A stretch of 64,000 bases of DNA, taken from assembly GCF_001458355.1 (NCBI RefSeq), contig NZ_CYSA01000019.1, forward strand, positions 151,873 through 215,872, read 5' to 3'. Positions 8,122-17,827 of this stretch are shown piece by piece (position 1 is the stretch's first letter; each line of letters starts with the position of its first letter). The DNA comes from Thalassovita gelatinovora (GTDB taxonomy: Bacteria > Pseudomonadota > Alphaproteobacteria > Rhodobacterales > Rhodobacteraceae). The position numbers and the translations under genes were made by a program. Under the pieces are notes generated by a model that worked only from the letters and a program-made list of their open reading frames with translations, was not told the origin of the DNA and did no database searches.

Positions 8122-10008
8122 TCAGTAGGCGGAATCAGCGGGCGCGTCAAGGCCCAAGGCCGATGGTTTGTCCGTTTCGGCCTCTTCCCCGAGAAAACCG
8201 CCCGATTGCCGCGCCCATAGCCGGGCATAGACCCCGCCTTGCGCCAGCAATTCATCATGGCTGCCGTCTTCGATGATCCGGCCCTGATCCATCACCACGA
8301 TCCGGTCCATCTGGGCAATCGTCGACAACCGATGGGCAATGGCGATCACCGTTTTACCCTGCATCAGGCCGAACAGCGTTTCTTGGATCGCGGCTTCGAC
8401 TTCGCTGTCCAGCGCGCTGGTGGCTTCGTCCAGTACCAGAATCGGCGCGTCCTTCAGAATGACCCGCGCGATGGCGATCCGTTGCCGTTGCCCACCTGAC
8501 AGCTTCACACCGCGTTCACCAACTTGTGCGTCATAGCCAATACGCCCCTTGGGATCGATCAGGTTTCGGATAAACTCGTCCGCCTCGGCCTGTTTCGCCG
8601 CCCCGATCATCTGGGCCTCGGGCGCAGCGGCCCGACCGTACAGGATGTTGGCCCGGATCGAACGGTGCAGCAGGGAATTATCCTGACTGACCATGCCGAT
8701 GGCCTGGCGCAGTGACACCTGCGTCACGTGACGAATATCCTGATCGTCGATCAGAATTTGTCCGGCTTCGGTATCGCGGAACCGTAGCAAAAGATTGACC
8801 AGACTCGATTTCCCAGCCCCCGACCGACCAACCAGCCCGACCCTCTGACCCGGTTCGATATTCAGGTTGATATGATCCAGCCCACCTTCGCCTTTGCCGT
8901 AGTGGTGGCTGATATCGCGGAATTCGATCCGTGCGTTGGTGACTTGCAACCGCGCCGCATCGGCATCGTCGACCACATCATGTGGCACCGCTACCGATTG
9001 CAGCCCTTCGCGGATGACGCCGGCATGTTCGAACAGTCGTACCGTAACCCACATAATCCACCCCGACATCCCGTTCAGCCGCAGCGTCAGTGCCGAAGCC
9101 GCCGCGACTTCACCCACCGAAATCGTTCCGCGCATCCACAACCAGATCGCGGGCGTCATCATACCCAGGATCAGCACGCCATTGACCACGTTGAGACCAA
9201 AGCTGAGTTCCGTCATCAGCCGTAAAAATCGTTGAAACCGCAACCGCAGCCGTTTCATGGCCGATAGAACATAGCCTTCTTCGGTGCCTTCATCGGCGAA
9301 CAGCTTGATTGTTTCGATATTGCTATAGGCATCCACCACCCGCGCCGTCACAGTTGAACGCGCTTCGGACCATTTTTCGGATGCCACCGCCACACGGCGC
9401 GCAACGTGGCGAACATAGGCGACATACAGAACGACCCAAAGAATCAGCGGCACCGCCAGCAACGGATCGACCTGCGACAGGATCAAGGCGGCACTGACCA
9501 CATAGGTCAGCGCATACCAAATACCTTCGAATGCCATATAGGTTGCATCTTCGACCGCAGCACCCAGTTGCATCACCCGATTGGTCAACCGCCCGGCAAA
9601 ATCATTTTGGAAAAACGATGACGATTGGCCCAGCAAGTGCTTGTGCGCCCGCCAACGCACCTGTTCTTGCATATTACCTGCCAACATCTGTTCCAGAAAC
9701 AGATGATTCAGCATGATGAACAAAGGCCGCACCGTCACGACAAAGACCGCAGCCAACAGCAATTCGCGCCCATGCAGACTCATCAGCATGTCGGGCGTAT
9801 TGGCCGACAGCAGATCAATGATCCGCCCGGAATAGAAAATCAGACCGGTTTCGATCAGCGCCACGACGATGCCGCTCAACGCCAAGGCCAGCATCCATTT
9901 GCGGAACGGCCCGAACTGGGATTTCAGATAGGCCCAAAGTGTCCCTGGTGGGGTCGCTTCGTCAAAAGACGTAAATGGATCGACAAGATTTTCAAAGAAA
10001 CGAAACAT
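8122..10008 (-). CDS. ABC exporter, fused permease and ATPase
   Basis: 628 residues. The second Met (10006-10008, MFRFFENLVDPF) is chosen over the one at 10020 because this N-terminus is usual in the family. The first 340 residues form a six-helix type I exporter domain. The ATPase domain has Walker A GRSGAGKSS, Q-loop, signature LSGGQRQRIAIARV, Walker B ILVLDEATSALD and the H-loop IAHRLSTI. It is an MsbA/lipid A- or drug-exporter-like half transporter that would dimerise in the inner membrane. The substrate cannot be read from the sequence. No partner gene is adjacent. Confidence 0.88.
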   Translation of the reverse strand: MFRFFENLVDPFTSFDEATPPGTLWAYLKSQFGPFRKWMLALALSGIVVALIETGLIFYSGRIIDLLSANTPDMLMSLHGRELLLAAVFVVTVRPLFIMLNHLFLEQMLAGNMQEQVRWRAHKHLLGQSSSFFQNDFAGRLTNRVMQLGAAVEDATYMAFEGIWYALTYVVSAALILSQVDPLLAVPLILWVVLYVAYVRHVARRVAVASEKWSEARSTVTARVVDAYSNIETIKLFADEGTEEGYVLSAMKRLRLRFQRFLRLMTELSFGLNVVNGVLILGMMTPAIWLWMRGTISVGEVAAASALTLRLNGMSGWIMWVTVRLFEHAGVIREGLQSVAVPHDVVDDADAARLQVTNARIEFRDISHHYGKGEGGLDHINLNIEPGQRVGLVGRSGAGKSSLVNLLLRFRDTEAGQILIDDQDIRHVTQVSLRQAIGMVSQDNSLLHRSIRANILYGRAAAPEAQMIGAAKQAEADEFIRNLIDPKGRIGYDAQVGERGVKLSGGQRQRIAIARVILKDAPILVLDEATSALDSEVEAAIQETLFGLMQGKTVIAIAHRLSTIAQMDRIVVMDQGRIIEDGSHDELLAQGGVYARLWARQSGGFLGEEAETDKPSALGLDAPADSAY

Positions 10009-10184
10009 GGTGGCCACCAAAAATGGAATTTGTGGGAAATGTTAGAGCACAGATGCGGGGCGGTTTTTCAGCAACCGGCCACGCGGGATCGATTACCTTG
10101 TCAAAAGGTGCTTGTGATCCCGCAATACATTCTGTGCCCTCCGTCTTTTGGCTCTGGTAGTGATAGCGGAAGGGGACGCATTTG

Positions 10185-11171
10185 TCACTCGGAGGATTTT
10201 TGAAGTTCCTGCAACAACTGCGCGGCGGCCTTCGATGGCGTGGTCTGACCTTTGGCCACCTGATCCCCGATCCGGTCCAACGCGGCGCGGGCCTGACCGG
10301 TGCGCAGCTGCGCCAGCAACGCTTGTTTCACTTCGTCTTCGAACCAGTAGCGTGCCTGTTCCGCCCGGCGGCCGGTAAAATGTCCGGTTTCGCGTCGCCA
10401 ATTGACCAGCGTATTCATTTCGTCCCAAGCCGTGGATAGCCCATCCTGTTCCAGTGCTGAAACGGTCATCGCCTTGGGGAACCCTTCGGGGTCATAGGGG
10501 CGTTTGCGCAGCAGGCGCAGGGCACCGGCATAATCCGCACAGGTGCGCATCGCGGTCGGTTTCAGATCGCCATCGGCCTTGTTGACCAGAATGATATCGG
10601 CCATTTCCATGATGCCGCGCTTCACCCCCTGCAATTCATCGCCCCCCGCCGGGGCCAGAAGCAGGATGAACAGATCAGACATTTCCGCCACCACGGTTTC
10701 GGATTGGCCGACACCCACGGTTTCGATCAGGATCACGTCGAACCCGGCAGCTTCGCACAGGGCAACCGCTTCGCGCGATCGCCGCGCCACACCGCCCAGG
10801 TGGGTTCCGCTGGGGGACGGGCGAATGAATGCATTGGGATTGCGGCTCAGCAGTTCCATCCGCGTTTTGTCGCCCAATATCGACCCACCGGAGCGGGCTG
10901 AACTGGGATCGACGGCCAGAACCGCAACCCGCAGCCCTTGTTCGGTCAACATCATGCCGAAGCTTTCAATAAAGGTGGATTTGCCCACCCCCGGCGTCCC
11001 CGACAGACCAATGCGAACAGCCTGCGCATCGGTTTTTCGGCGCAGCGTTTCGATCAGTTCGGCCGCGTGTTCGCGGTGATCGGGGCGGCTGCTTTCCACC
11101 AAGGTGATGGCGCGGGCCAAGGCGCGACGGTCGCCGGCCACGATCTTGTCACTGAGCTTTGCGATATCCAT
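10185..11171 (-). CDS. meaB: Methylmalonyl-CoA mutase-associated GTPase MeaB (ArgK)
   Basis: 328 residues. The start at 11169-11171 begins MDIAKLSDKIVAGDRRALARAITLVE, the standard MeaB N-terminus; upstream frame is spacer. The P-loop GTPGVGKST lies near residue 45, with DPSSARSGGSILGDKTRM, the ETVGVGQSE switch region and NKAD guanine motif. MeaB protects and loads adenosylcobalamin-dependent methylmalonyl-CoA mutase. The mutase itself is not in the window, but methylmalonyl-CoA epimerase is at 56767. It is divergent from hrpB. Confidence 0.95.
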   Translation of the reverse strand: MDIAKLSDKIVAGDRRALARAITLVESSRPDHREHAAELIETLRRKTDAQAVRIGLSGTPGVGKSTFIESFGMMLTEQGLRVAVLAVDPSSARSGGSILGDKTRMELLSRNPNAFIRPSPSGTHLGGVARRSREAVALCEAAGFDVILIETVGVGQSETVVAEMSDLFILLLAPAGGDELQGVKRGIMEMADIILVNKADGDLKPTAMRTCADYAGALRLLRKRPYDPEGFPKAMTVSALEQDGLSTAWDEMNTLVNWRRETGHFTGRRAEQARYWFEDEVKQALLAQLRTGQARAALDRIGDQVAKGQTTPSKAAAQLLQELQKSSE

Positions 11172-11380
11172 TGCATCATCCCGTTGATCCGGGGGCTTTC
11201 TTGCCTTGACCGGGGCCCATTTGTCCAGACAGCGACAGAAAAAGAGCCTGCGAAGATGCAAAACGCATAACCAAAACGTGAAAATGGCTGGCCGCGACCG
11301 GGTTGCAGGCGACCCGAAAGGAAAAAGTCGATACAGACGGATCACTTTACCCCGCGCAGCACATCATTGATAAACAGGCC

Positions 11381-13831
11381 ATGACGACCCTTCCCATCCA
11401 CTCCGCCCTGCCCGACCTGCTTACGGCGCTGACCAACCGTTCCCGCGCGGTGCTGCAAGCGCCCCCCGGTGCGGGTAAAACCACGGTTGTGCCGTTGACG
11501 ATGCTAGAAGCAGGCCTGACCACGGGGCGCATCCTGATGCTGGAACCCCGCCGTCTGGCCGCCCGCGCCGCTGCCGAACGGATGGCGCAGACGCTTGGCG
11601 AACCGGTGGGGCAGACTGTTGGCTACCGTATCCGGGGCGACGCAAAAATTTCGAAATCCACCCGGATCGAAGTCGTGACCGAAGGTATCCTGACCCGGAT
11701 GATTCAGTCAGATGCCGAACTGTCCGGCATTGGTGCCGTGATCTTCGACGAATTCCACGAACGTTCGCTCAATGCCGATCTAGGGTTGGCGCTCTGTCTC
11801 GAAATTGCCGAAGCGCTGCGCGACGACCTGATCCTGCTGGCGATGTCTGCCACGCTCGACGCTGGTCCGGTGGCGGCTTTGATGGGCGATGTGCCCGTAA
11901 TTACCTCGCAGGGGCGTGCCTTTCCGGTGGATATCCGTTGGCTTGATCGGCCGCTGGGGCCGAAAACCCGGCTGGAAGAAGCCACAGCAACCTTAATTCA
12001 GCAAGCCGTGTCGGAAACAGAAGGTGGCGTTCTGGTCTTCTTGCCGGGTGAAGGCGAAATTCGCCGCACCGAAGCCCTTCTGAAAGGCCGCCTGCCCACC
12101 GATTGCGATATTCGCCCCTTGTTCGGCGCGATGGAGTTCGGCAAACAACGCGCCGCGATCGAACCGGCGAAGTCCGGGCGCAAGGTGGTGCTGGCAACCT
12201 CGATCGCGGAAACGTCGCTGACGATTCAGGATGTGCGCGTGGTGGTCGATGCGGGCCGGGCCCGCCGGGCCCGTTTCGACCCCGGATCGGGCATGTCTCG
12301 GCTGGTGACCGAAAAGGTCACCAAGGCCGAAGCCACACAGCGCACAGGACGCGCCGGGCGCGTGGCCGAAGGGCAATGCTATCGGCTCTGGACCAAGGGC
12401 GAAGAAGGCGGATTGCAACCGTTTCCACCGGCGGAAATCGAAACCGCCGATCTGGCCGGGTTGGCGCTGGAACTGGCGCTTTGGGGGGCATCACCATCTG
12501 ATCTGGCCCTTCTCACCGCACCCAATCCCGGTGCATTTGCCGAAGCACGGTCCCTGTTGCGGATGCTGCAGGCGCTTGATGCGCAAAATCGGATCACCGA
12601 TCACGGTCGCGCCTTGGCAGCGCTGCCGCTGCATCCGCGGCTTGCTCATATGCTGACGGTTGCCGGGCCTGATGCTGCCGTGCTGGCCGCGCTACTGGCC
12701 GATCGCGATCCGTTGGCCCGATCTGCCCCGGTGGATTTGTCACTACGGCTATCGGCGTTGCGCGACCTGCGCGGTTATACTGACCGCCATCCCTTCTCAG
12801 CCAATCGCGGTGCTATTGAGCGGATCAAATCAGAAGCAAAGCGGCTGGCCAAGCGTGTGAAGCCCGACCGCAAAGGAGGGATGAGCGACGCCGAAATGGC
12901 CGCCCTCGCCTATCCCGACCGGATCGGATTGCGCCGCAAGGGCGACGCCGCGCGCTATATCCTGTCGGGCGGCAAAGGCGCGGTGATGGACGACCACGAT
13001 CCGCTTGCCGGGGCCCGGCTGATCGTTGCCACCGATCTTGACGGCAATCCGCGCGAAGCCCGCATCCGTCAGGCGATCCAGATCAACGAAGCCGAACTGC
13101 GCGGTCTGTTTGCCGATCAGATCGGTTGGATCGATCACTGTGAATGGTCCCGCCGCGACCGCCGGGTGATTGCACGCACACAGGAAAAGTTGGGCGCGGT
13201 GGTTCTGGACGACCGGATTTGGAAAGACGCCCCGCCCGAAGCCATCGCCCGCGCCATGCTGGACGGGGTGCGCGATCTGGGCCTTGTCCCATCCGACGCC
13301 GCGAAACGGTTCATTGCCCGGGTGAAGCTGGTGCGTGATGCTGAAAACGCCCTGCCCGACATGTCCGACCCCGCGCTGATGGACAGTCTCGAAGACTGGT
13401 TGCTACCGCATCTTTCTGGCGTCAAAACCGCCGAAGGGTGGAAAAAATTCGACCTTCTCAATCCGCTCAGGGCGATGCTCGACTGGACCCAGATGCAGGT
13501 GCTCGACCGCGCTGCCCCAGCACATTTCACCACCCCGCTCGGGCGGCAGATCCCGATAGATTATTCCGGCGAAGTCCCCGAAATCAGCCTGCGCTTGCAG
13601 GAAATGTTTGGCCAGACCAGCCATCCCATGGTGGGACGCACGCCGCTGAAAGTCACGCTTTTGTCCCCGGCTAGACGCCCGGTGCAGACAACGATGGACA
13701 TTCCCGGATTCTGGGCCAGTTCTTATGCGGATGTGCGCAAGGATATGCGCGGCAAGTACCCAAAGCACCCGTGGCCCGAAGACCCGACACAGGCCGACCC
13801 GACGCTCAGGGCAAAACCACGCGGACGCTAA
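11381..13831 (+). CDS. hrpB: ATP-dependent helicase HrpB
   Basis: 816 residues, DEAH-box superfamily 2 helicase. From the chosen ATG at 11381 the motif I APPGAGKTT is at about residues 30-38, motif II reads DEFHERS, motif III SATLD, and motif VI QRTGRAGR; the HrpB-specific C-terminal domain ends with LLSPARRPVQTT and FWASSYADVRKDMRGKYPKHPWPEDP. An in-frame ATG at 11303 would add 26 residues without family support. The cellular role of HrpB is poorly known; RNA helicase activity is expected from the family. Divergent from meaB. Confidence 0.93.
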   Translation: MTTLPIHSALPDLLTALTNRSRAVLQAPPGAGKTTVVPLTMLEAGLTTGRILMLEPRRLAARAAAERMAQTLGEPVGQTVGYRIRGDAKISKSTRIEVVTEGILTRMIQSDAELSGIGAVIFDEFHERSLNADLGLALCLEIAEALRDDLILLAMSATLDAGPVAALMGDVPVITSQGRAFPVDIRWLDRPLGPKTRLEEATATLIQQAVSETEGGVLVFLPGEGEIRRTEALLKGRLPTDCDIRPLFGAMEFGKQRAAIEPAKSGRKVVLATSIAETSLTIQDVRVVVDAGRARRARFDPGSGMSRLVTEKVTKAEATQRTGRAGRVAEGQCYRLWTKGEEGGLQPFPPAEIETADLAGLALELALWGASPSDLALLTAPNPGAFAEARSLLRMLQALDAQNRITDHGRALAALPLHPRLAHMLTVAGPDAAVLAALLADRDPLARSAPVDLSLRLSALRDLRGYTDRHPFSANRGAIERIKSEAKRLAKRVKPDRKGGMSDAEMAALAYPDRIGLRRKGDAARYILSGGKGAVMDDHDPLAGARLIVATDLDGNPREARIRQAIQINEAELRGLFADQIGWIDHCEWSRRDRRVIARTQEKLGAVVLDDRIWKDAPPEAIARAMLDGVRDLGLVPSDAAKRFIARVKLVRDAENALPDMSDPALMDSLEDWLLPHLSGVKTAEGWKKFDLLNPLRAMLDWTQMQVLDRAAPAHFTTPLGRQIPIDYSGEVPEISLRLQEMFGQTSHPMVGRTPLKVTLLSPARRPVQTTMDIPGFWASSYADVRKDMRGKYPKHPWPEDPTQADPTLRAKPRGR

Positions 13832-13939
13832 TTATGCGGGCATATTCCCTAAAATTTTGTGCTCCTGTTATCTTTCTGATATAAAACTCTGCCAAGACGT
13901 CCCGCAAGGCGTGCATCAATCAAGAACGAGCAGAAGTTC

Positions 13940-14398
13940 ATGAGCAAACGCATAAAGAAAACCTGGCCCCACTTGGCCAGTCGGCTGGTTCTGCGTCCGC
14001 CTGCAATGCAGGTGGCGGCTATTTGCGTGCGCGTAAAATCCGGCGAAAAGCAGATTCTTCTGATCACGTCGCGCGGGACCGGCCGCTGGATCGTTCCCAA
14101 GGGTTGGCCGATGCGTAACAAATCAAACGCAGAAGCCGCCCTACAGGAAGCTTGGGAAGAAGCGGGTGTCAAATCCGGCAAAGTGTCTAAAAAGCCGCTG
14201 GGCCGGTTTCACTATGACAAACTGCACGATGACGGGCACATCACCCCGATCGAAGCCGAGGCGTTTCTGGTCGACGTCGAAGAGCTTAGCGCCAATTACC
14301 CCGAGGCCGATCAGCGCACCCGGCAATGGGTCGCTCCGGCAGCAGCGGCGCGGCTGGTAAGCGAAAAAGGGCTGAAGGCGCTGCTGCTGTCTTTGTAA
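13940..14398 (+). CDS. NUDIX hydrolase
   Basis: 152 residues with a single NUDIX domain. The box spans about residues 54-76: G-WPMRN-K...QEAWEEAGV, matching the GX5EX7REUXEEXGU layout but with Lys for the first Glu and Gln for the Arg, both common in the diphosphoinositol-polyphosphate-phosphohydrolase-like bacterial group. The metal-binding EE pair is kept. The N-terminus is basic. Substrate unknown; a phosphoanhydride is expected. An AT-rich stretch (13850-13890) upstream is a likely promoter region. It precedes the phosphate transporter by 85 bases. Confidence 0.88.
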   Translation: MSKRIKKTWPHLASRLVLRPPAMQVAAICVRVKSGEKQILLITSRGTGRWIVPKGWPMRNKSNAEAALQEAWEEAGVKSGKVSKKPLGRFHYDKLHDDGHITPIEAEAFLVDVEELSANYPEADQRTRQWVAPAAAARLVSEKGLKALLLSL

Positions 14399-14483
14399 CG
14401 GTTCTGCGACAGTTTCGTGACAAAATCCTTGATTTGAGAGCGCCCTGCACCTAGGGCGCACAGAAGGATTGCTGGAGAACACG

Positions 14484-15965
14484 ATGACTGACCCGAACAC
14501 TGGCAAACAGTGGAAGACGCTCGACAAAGATCTGGGGCGAATTTCACAGGTTGAATACGCCGCAAACTATGTTTCACGGCCTCTTGTGGCACCCGGGATC
14601 GCGCTGGCATTCATCATTCTGGCCGGCCTGATCGCGGCCATGTTCTTTGGCCAAAGCTCCGGCACTTTGACCGTTGCGGCAGCAGCGGTCTTCGGCGCCT
14701 ATATGGCGCTGAATATCGGGGCTAACGATGTGGCCAACAATATGGGCCCGGCAGTCGGGGCCAACGCCCTGACCATGGGCGGCGCAATCTTCATTGCGGC
14801 GCTTTGCGAAAGCGCCGGGGCGCTGTTGGCGGGTGGTGACGTGGTATCGACCATTGCCAAGGGGATCATTGATCCAGCCGGTATGTCCGATCCCACCGTT
14901 TTCATCCTTGCCATGATGGCCGCGCTGATTTCCTCGGCGCTTTGGGTCAATCTGGCAACTTGGGTCGGCGCACCGGTTTCGACCACGCATTCTGTGGTCG
15001 GTGGCGTCATGGGGGCGGGTATCGCAGCAGCGGGGCTGAGTTCCGTCAATTGGGAAACGATGGCAAAGATCGCTGCCAGTTGGGTCATTTCGCCAGTTCT
15101 GGGCGGAGTGATTGCTGCGCTGTTTCTGGCCTTCATCAAGGCCAAAATCATCTATACCGAAGACAAGATTGCCGCAGCGCGCCGCTGGGTCCCGGTTCTG
15201 ATCGGTATCATGGCAGCGGCCTTTGCTGCATATTTGTCCCTGAAGGGTCTGAAACATGTCATCAAGATCGACCTGTTGACCTCGGTCGGTATCGGCGTTG
15301 TCGTCGGCGTCCTTCTCTATCTGGTTTCGGTACCATTGATCCGACGTCAGTCCCAAGGGCTGGAAAATCGCAACAAATCGCTGAAGGTGTTGTTTGGCAT
15401 ACCGCTGGTCCTGTCGGCGGCGCTATTGTCCTTTGCACATGGGGCCAATGATGTTGCCAACGCGGTCGGCCCTCTGGCGGCGATTGTCCATGTCACCACC
15501 ATAGGCGATATCGCAGCCAAGGTAACCATTCCCAGCTGGGTCATGGTGATCGGTGCTTTCGGGATCTCGTTTGGCCTGTTCCTGTTCGGACCCAAACTGA
15601 TCCGTATGGTGGGGAGTCAGATCACCAAACTGAACCCGATGCGCGCCTATTGCGTGTCGCTGGCCGCCGCGATCACGGTGATCGTGGCCAGTTGGCTGGG
15701 ACTGCCGGTCAGTTCCACCCATATCGCGGTTGGCGGTGTTTTCGGCGTCGGTTTCTTCCGTGAATGGCATACCGAACGCCGGTATCGGGCGAACAGCAAA
15801 AAGAAATCTTCAGCCAAGCTTCTGGCACCGGAAGAACGTCGTCGGCGCAAATTGGTGCGGCGGTCGCATTTCATGACCATCGTCGCAGCTTGGGTCATCA
15901 CGGTCCCCGCCGCTGCACTGATGTCGGCGTGTATTTACTACTTGCTGTATTCGGTCGCGGGCTGA
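14484..15965 (+). CDS. Inorganic phosphate transporter, PiT family
   Basis: 493 residues with about ten membrane segments. The PiT signature GANDVAN occurs twice, as GANDVANNMGPAVGANAL in the first half and GANDVANAVGPLAAIVH in the second, showing the inverted-repeat architecture. It imports phosphate (as metal-phosphate) with protons across the inner membrane. The ATG at 14484 has GGAG seven bases upstream; an in-frame TTG at 14469 is rejected. A strong terminator follows at 15991. No PhoU-like gene is adjacent, unlike many PiT operons. Confidence 0.93.
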   Translation: MTDPNTGKQWKTLDKDLGRISQVEYAANYVSRPLVAPGIALAFIILAGLIAAMFFGQSSGTLTVAAAAVFGAYMALNIGANDVANNMGPAVGANALTMGGAIFIAALCESAGALLAGGDVVSTIAKGIIDPAGMSDPTVFILAMMAALISSALWVNLATWVGAPVSTTHSVVGGVMGAGIAAAGLSSVNWETMAKIAASWVISPVLGGVIAALFLAFIKAKIIYTEDKIAAARRWVPVLIGIMAAAFAAYLSLKGLKHVIKIDLLTSVGIGVVVGVLLYLVSVPLIRRQSQGLENRNKSLKVLFGIPLVLSAALLSFAHGANDVANAVGPLAAIVHVTTIGDIAAKVTIPSWVMVIGAFGISFGLFLFGPKLIRMVGSQITKLNPMRAYCVSLAAAITVIVASWLGLPVSSTHIAVGGVFGVGFFREWHTERRYRANSKKKSSAKLLAPEERRRRKLVRRSHFMTIVAAWVITVPAAALMSACIYYLLYSVAG

Positions 15966-15990
15966 TCCGTTCACCTCACCTGCATAACGA

Positions 15991-16018
15991 AAAGCCCCGC
16001 AGAAACCTGCGGGGCTTT
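15991..16018 (+). terminator. Rho-independent terminator, PiT gene / gcrA
   Basis: A 12-bp perfect stem AAAGCCCCGCAG / CTGCGGGGCTTT with a 4-base loop followed by CTTTTG on the plus strand. The A-rich left flank also gives a T-run on the minus strand, so it may end gcrA too. Confidence 0.9.
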
Positions 16019-16041
16019 CTTTTGTAGATTTGACGAACTGT

Positions 16042-16620
16042 TTAACGGCGACGATCGCGGCGCGACGACATCGGTTGGAACGCCACGCCGACATGCGCTT
16101 CGCAATAAGGTTTGCCCGCTTGCACCGGAAGCCCACAAAACCAAAAATCATCGGTCGCCGGGTCGCCCACTGGCCATTTGCAGGTCCGTTCGGTCAATTC
16201 CAGCAAGGTCAGACGCTTCGCCTTCTTTTCAATCTCGCTCACCTTGGCCAAGGCTTCGGGGCTGATTTCATTGGCCGACGGCTGTGGCGGCAACGGTTGC
16301 CCAGCCGGAATAATCGCTTTGCGCGCAGGCATGGCAGCCGGACGCGCCGCCGCAGCGGGTGCCGCCGGTTCGGTGGTTGGTTTCGCCTTGGGTTTTGCCT
16401 CGGCCTTGGGCTTGGCGGGGGCCGGCTTGGCCTTGGCCTCGGATTTGGGCGCATCCGACGCGGCGGTGCCGCTGGACCGGTTCGACAGCCCCAGACGATG
16501 CACCTTGCCGATCACCGCATTGCGGGTGACCCCGCCCAGTTCTTTGGCGATCTGGCTGGCAGATTGCCCTTCGCCCCACATTTTCTTCAACAGTTCAACG
16601 CGCTCGTCGGTCCAGGACAT
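16042..16620 (-). CDS. gcrA: Cell cycle regulator GcrA
   Basis: 192 residues. The N-terminus SWTDERVELLKKMWGEGQSASQIAKELGGVTRNAVIGKVHRLGL is the GcrA helix-turn-helix-like domain, followed by an Ala/Pro/Lys-rich linker (about 50-115) and a C-terminal domain with CKWPVG...FCGLP...YCEAH that contacts sigma-70 in Caulobacter. GcrA activates promoters methylated at GANTC by CcrM. Its presence is strong taxonomic evidence for Alphaproteobacteria. The gene stands alone, convergent with the PiT transporter and divergent from the ABC-2 permease. Confidence 0.95.
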   Translation of the reverse strand: MSWTDERVELLKKMWGEGQSASQIAKELGGVTRNAVIGKVHRLGLSNRSSGTAASDAPKSEAKAKPAPAKPKAEAKPKAKPTTEPAAPAAAARPAAMPARKAIIPAGQPLPPQPSANEISPEALAKVSEIEKKAKRLTLLELTERTCKWPVGDPATDDFWFCGLPVQAGKPYCEAHVGVAFQPMSSRRDRRR

Positions 16621-16762
16621 GCCGGTTTCCTTACCTAAAAAGCGGCCCCTCTTGCGCGGGCCGCCCTCATATTTCTAGATCAGCCCCTATTTTATCCATC
16701 CATGCCTGAGTTACAAGGCATCGAATCGGGTCTGGCGACCTGCCGCTGAAGGAGCAACGAGT

Positions 16763-17554
16763 ATGGAAATGGGCACACGGCGCTTCGGGCGCGTCAACTG
16801 GCTGGGCCTTTACACGCTGTCTGCACGCGAAGTGCAGCGCTTTTTGGCGGTCTGGACTCAAACTTTGGTGGCCCCTCTGACCACCGCCGCGCTGTTTATA
16901 ATGATCTTTTCACTCGCCATCGGCAAGGCGCGCGGCGATGTGATGGGGGTGCCATTTTCGACCTTCATCGCACCGGGCATCCTGATGATGACGGTGATTC
17001 AGAACGCCTTTGCCAACACATCCTCATCGATCATGATTTCCAAGGTGCAGGGCAATATCGTTGACACGTTGATGCCACCGCTGGCGCCGCTCGAACTTGT
17101 GATCGGCTATCTGGCTGGCGGCATTGCACGAGGCGTGATGGTGGCGCTGGCGATCAGTGTCGGTTTGGTGCTGCTTCTGGGCATCGTGCCGCAACATCCG
17201 ATCTGGGCGCTGGCCTTCGTGGTGCTGGGGTCGACCCTGATGGGGGCCATCGGCATGGCCGCGGGCATCTATGCCAATAAATTCGACCAGATGGCCGCGA
17301 TCACCAATTTCATTGTCACACCTTTGGCCTTCCTTTCCGGTACCTTCTATTCGGTCAGCGCGCTGCCGCCAGTGATCCGCGAACTGACCCATTTCAACCC
17401 GATCTTCTACCTGATCGACGGGGTGCGTTACGGTGTACTGGGCGTGTCCGACAGCAATCCCTGGCTGGCGTTGCTGGTGGCGGCGGGATCGACCGCCGTG
17501 GTAAGTGCGCTGGCCTGGAATATGTTTCGTACCGGATTCAGACTGAAAAACTGA
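16763..17554 (+). CDS. ABC-2 type transporter permease (orphan)
   Basis: 263 residues with six predicted membrane helices and the ABC-2 signature near the C-terminus (FLSGTFYSVSALPPVIRELTHFNPIFYLIDGVRYG). GAAGGAG lies 9 bases before the ATG. Permeases of this NodJ/DrrB-like type normally work with a separate ATPase encoded next door; none is present here (neighbours are gcrA and argD), so the ATPase must be elsewhere. Substrate unknown; lipid, polysaccharide or drug export is possible. Confidence 0.85.
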   Translation: MEMGTRRFGRVNWLGLYTLSAREVQRFLAVWTQTLVAPLTTAALFIMIFSLAIGKARGDVMGVPFSTFIAPGILMMTVIQNAFANTSSSIMISKVQGNIVDTLMPPLAPLELVIGYLAGGIARGVMVALAISVGLVLLLGIVPQHPIWALAFVVLGSTLMGAIGMAAGIYANKFDQMAAITNFIVTPLAFLSGTFYSVSALPPVIRELTHFNPIFYLIDGVRYGVLGVSDSNPWLALLVAAGSTAVVSALAWNMFRTGFRLKN

Positions 17555-17827
17555 TCCCGCGGCACCGGCCGTCTGCCCGCCCAGTGATCCATTCACCACA
17601 CTCCCGCACAGGATGCGGATTTTCCCTTCCGTCAGCGGCCAGAACAGGCTATTTGCCCGGCCATGTTCAAAAGCATTCATATCGCTCCGATTCGACGCCA
17701 ACGCACCCGCGCCTGACGTCCGATCCGCTTTGAACCGCCGTAAATACGGCAAACCCTTACCTAAAATGTTGACACCCGGTCCCCGCGATGCAACCTCGGG
17801 GCCTTCCATGGAACAAGGATTCAAACC
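17555..17827. other. Spacer before argD
   Basis: 273 bases without a supported gene. A palindromic element GCCGTA-AA-TACGGC lies at 17737-17750, about 80 bases before argD, followed by a more AT-rich stretch (ACCTAAAATGTTGACA) that may hold the argD promoter. No ARG-box-like array or leader peptide was recognised. Confidence 0.4.
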
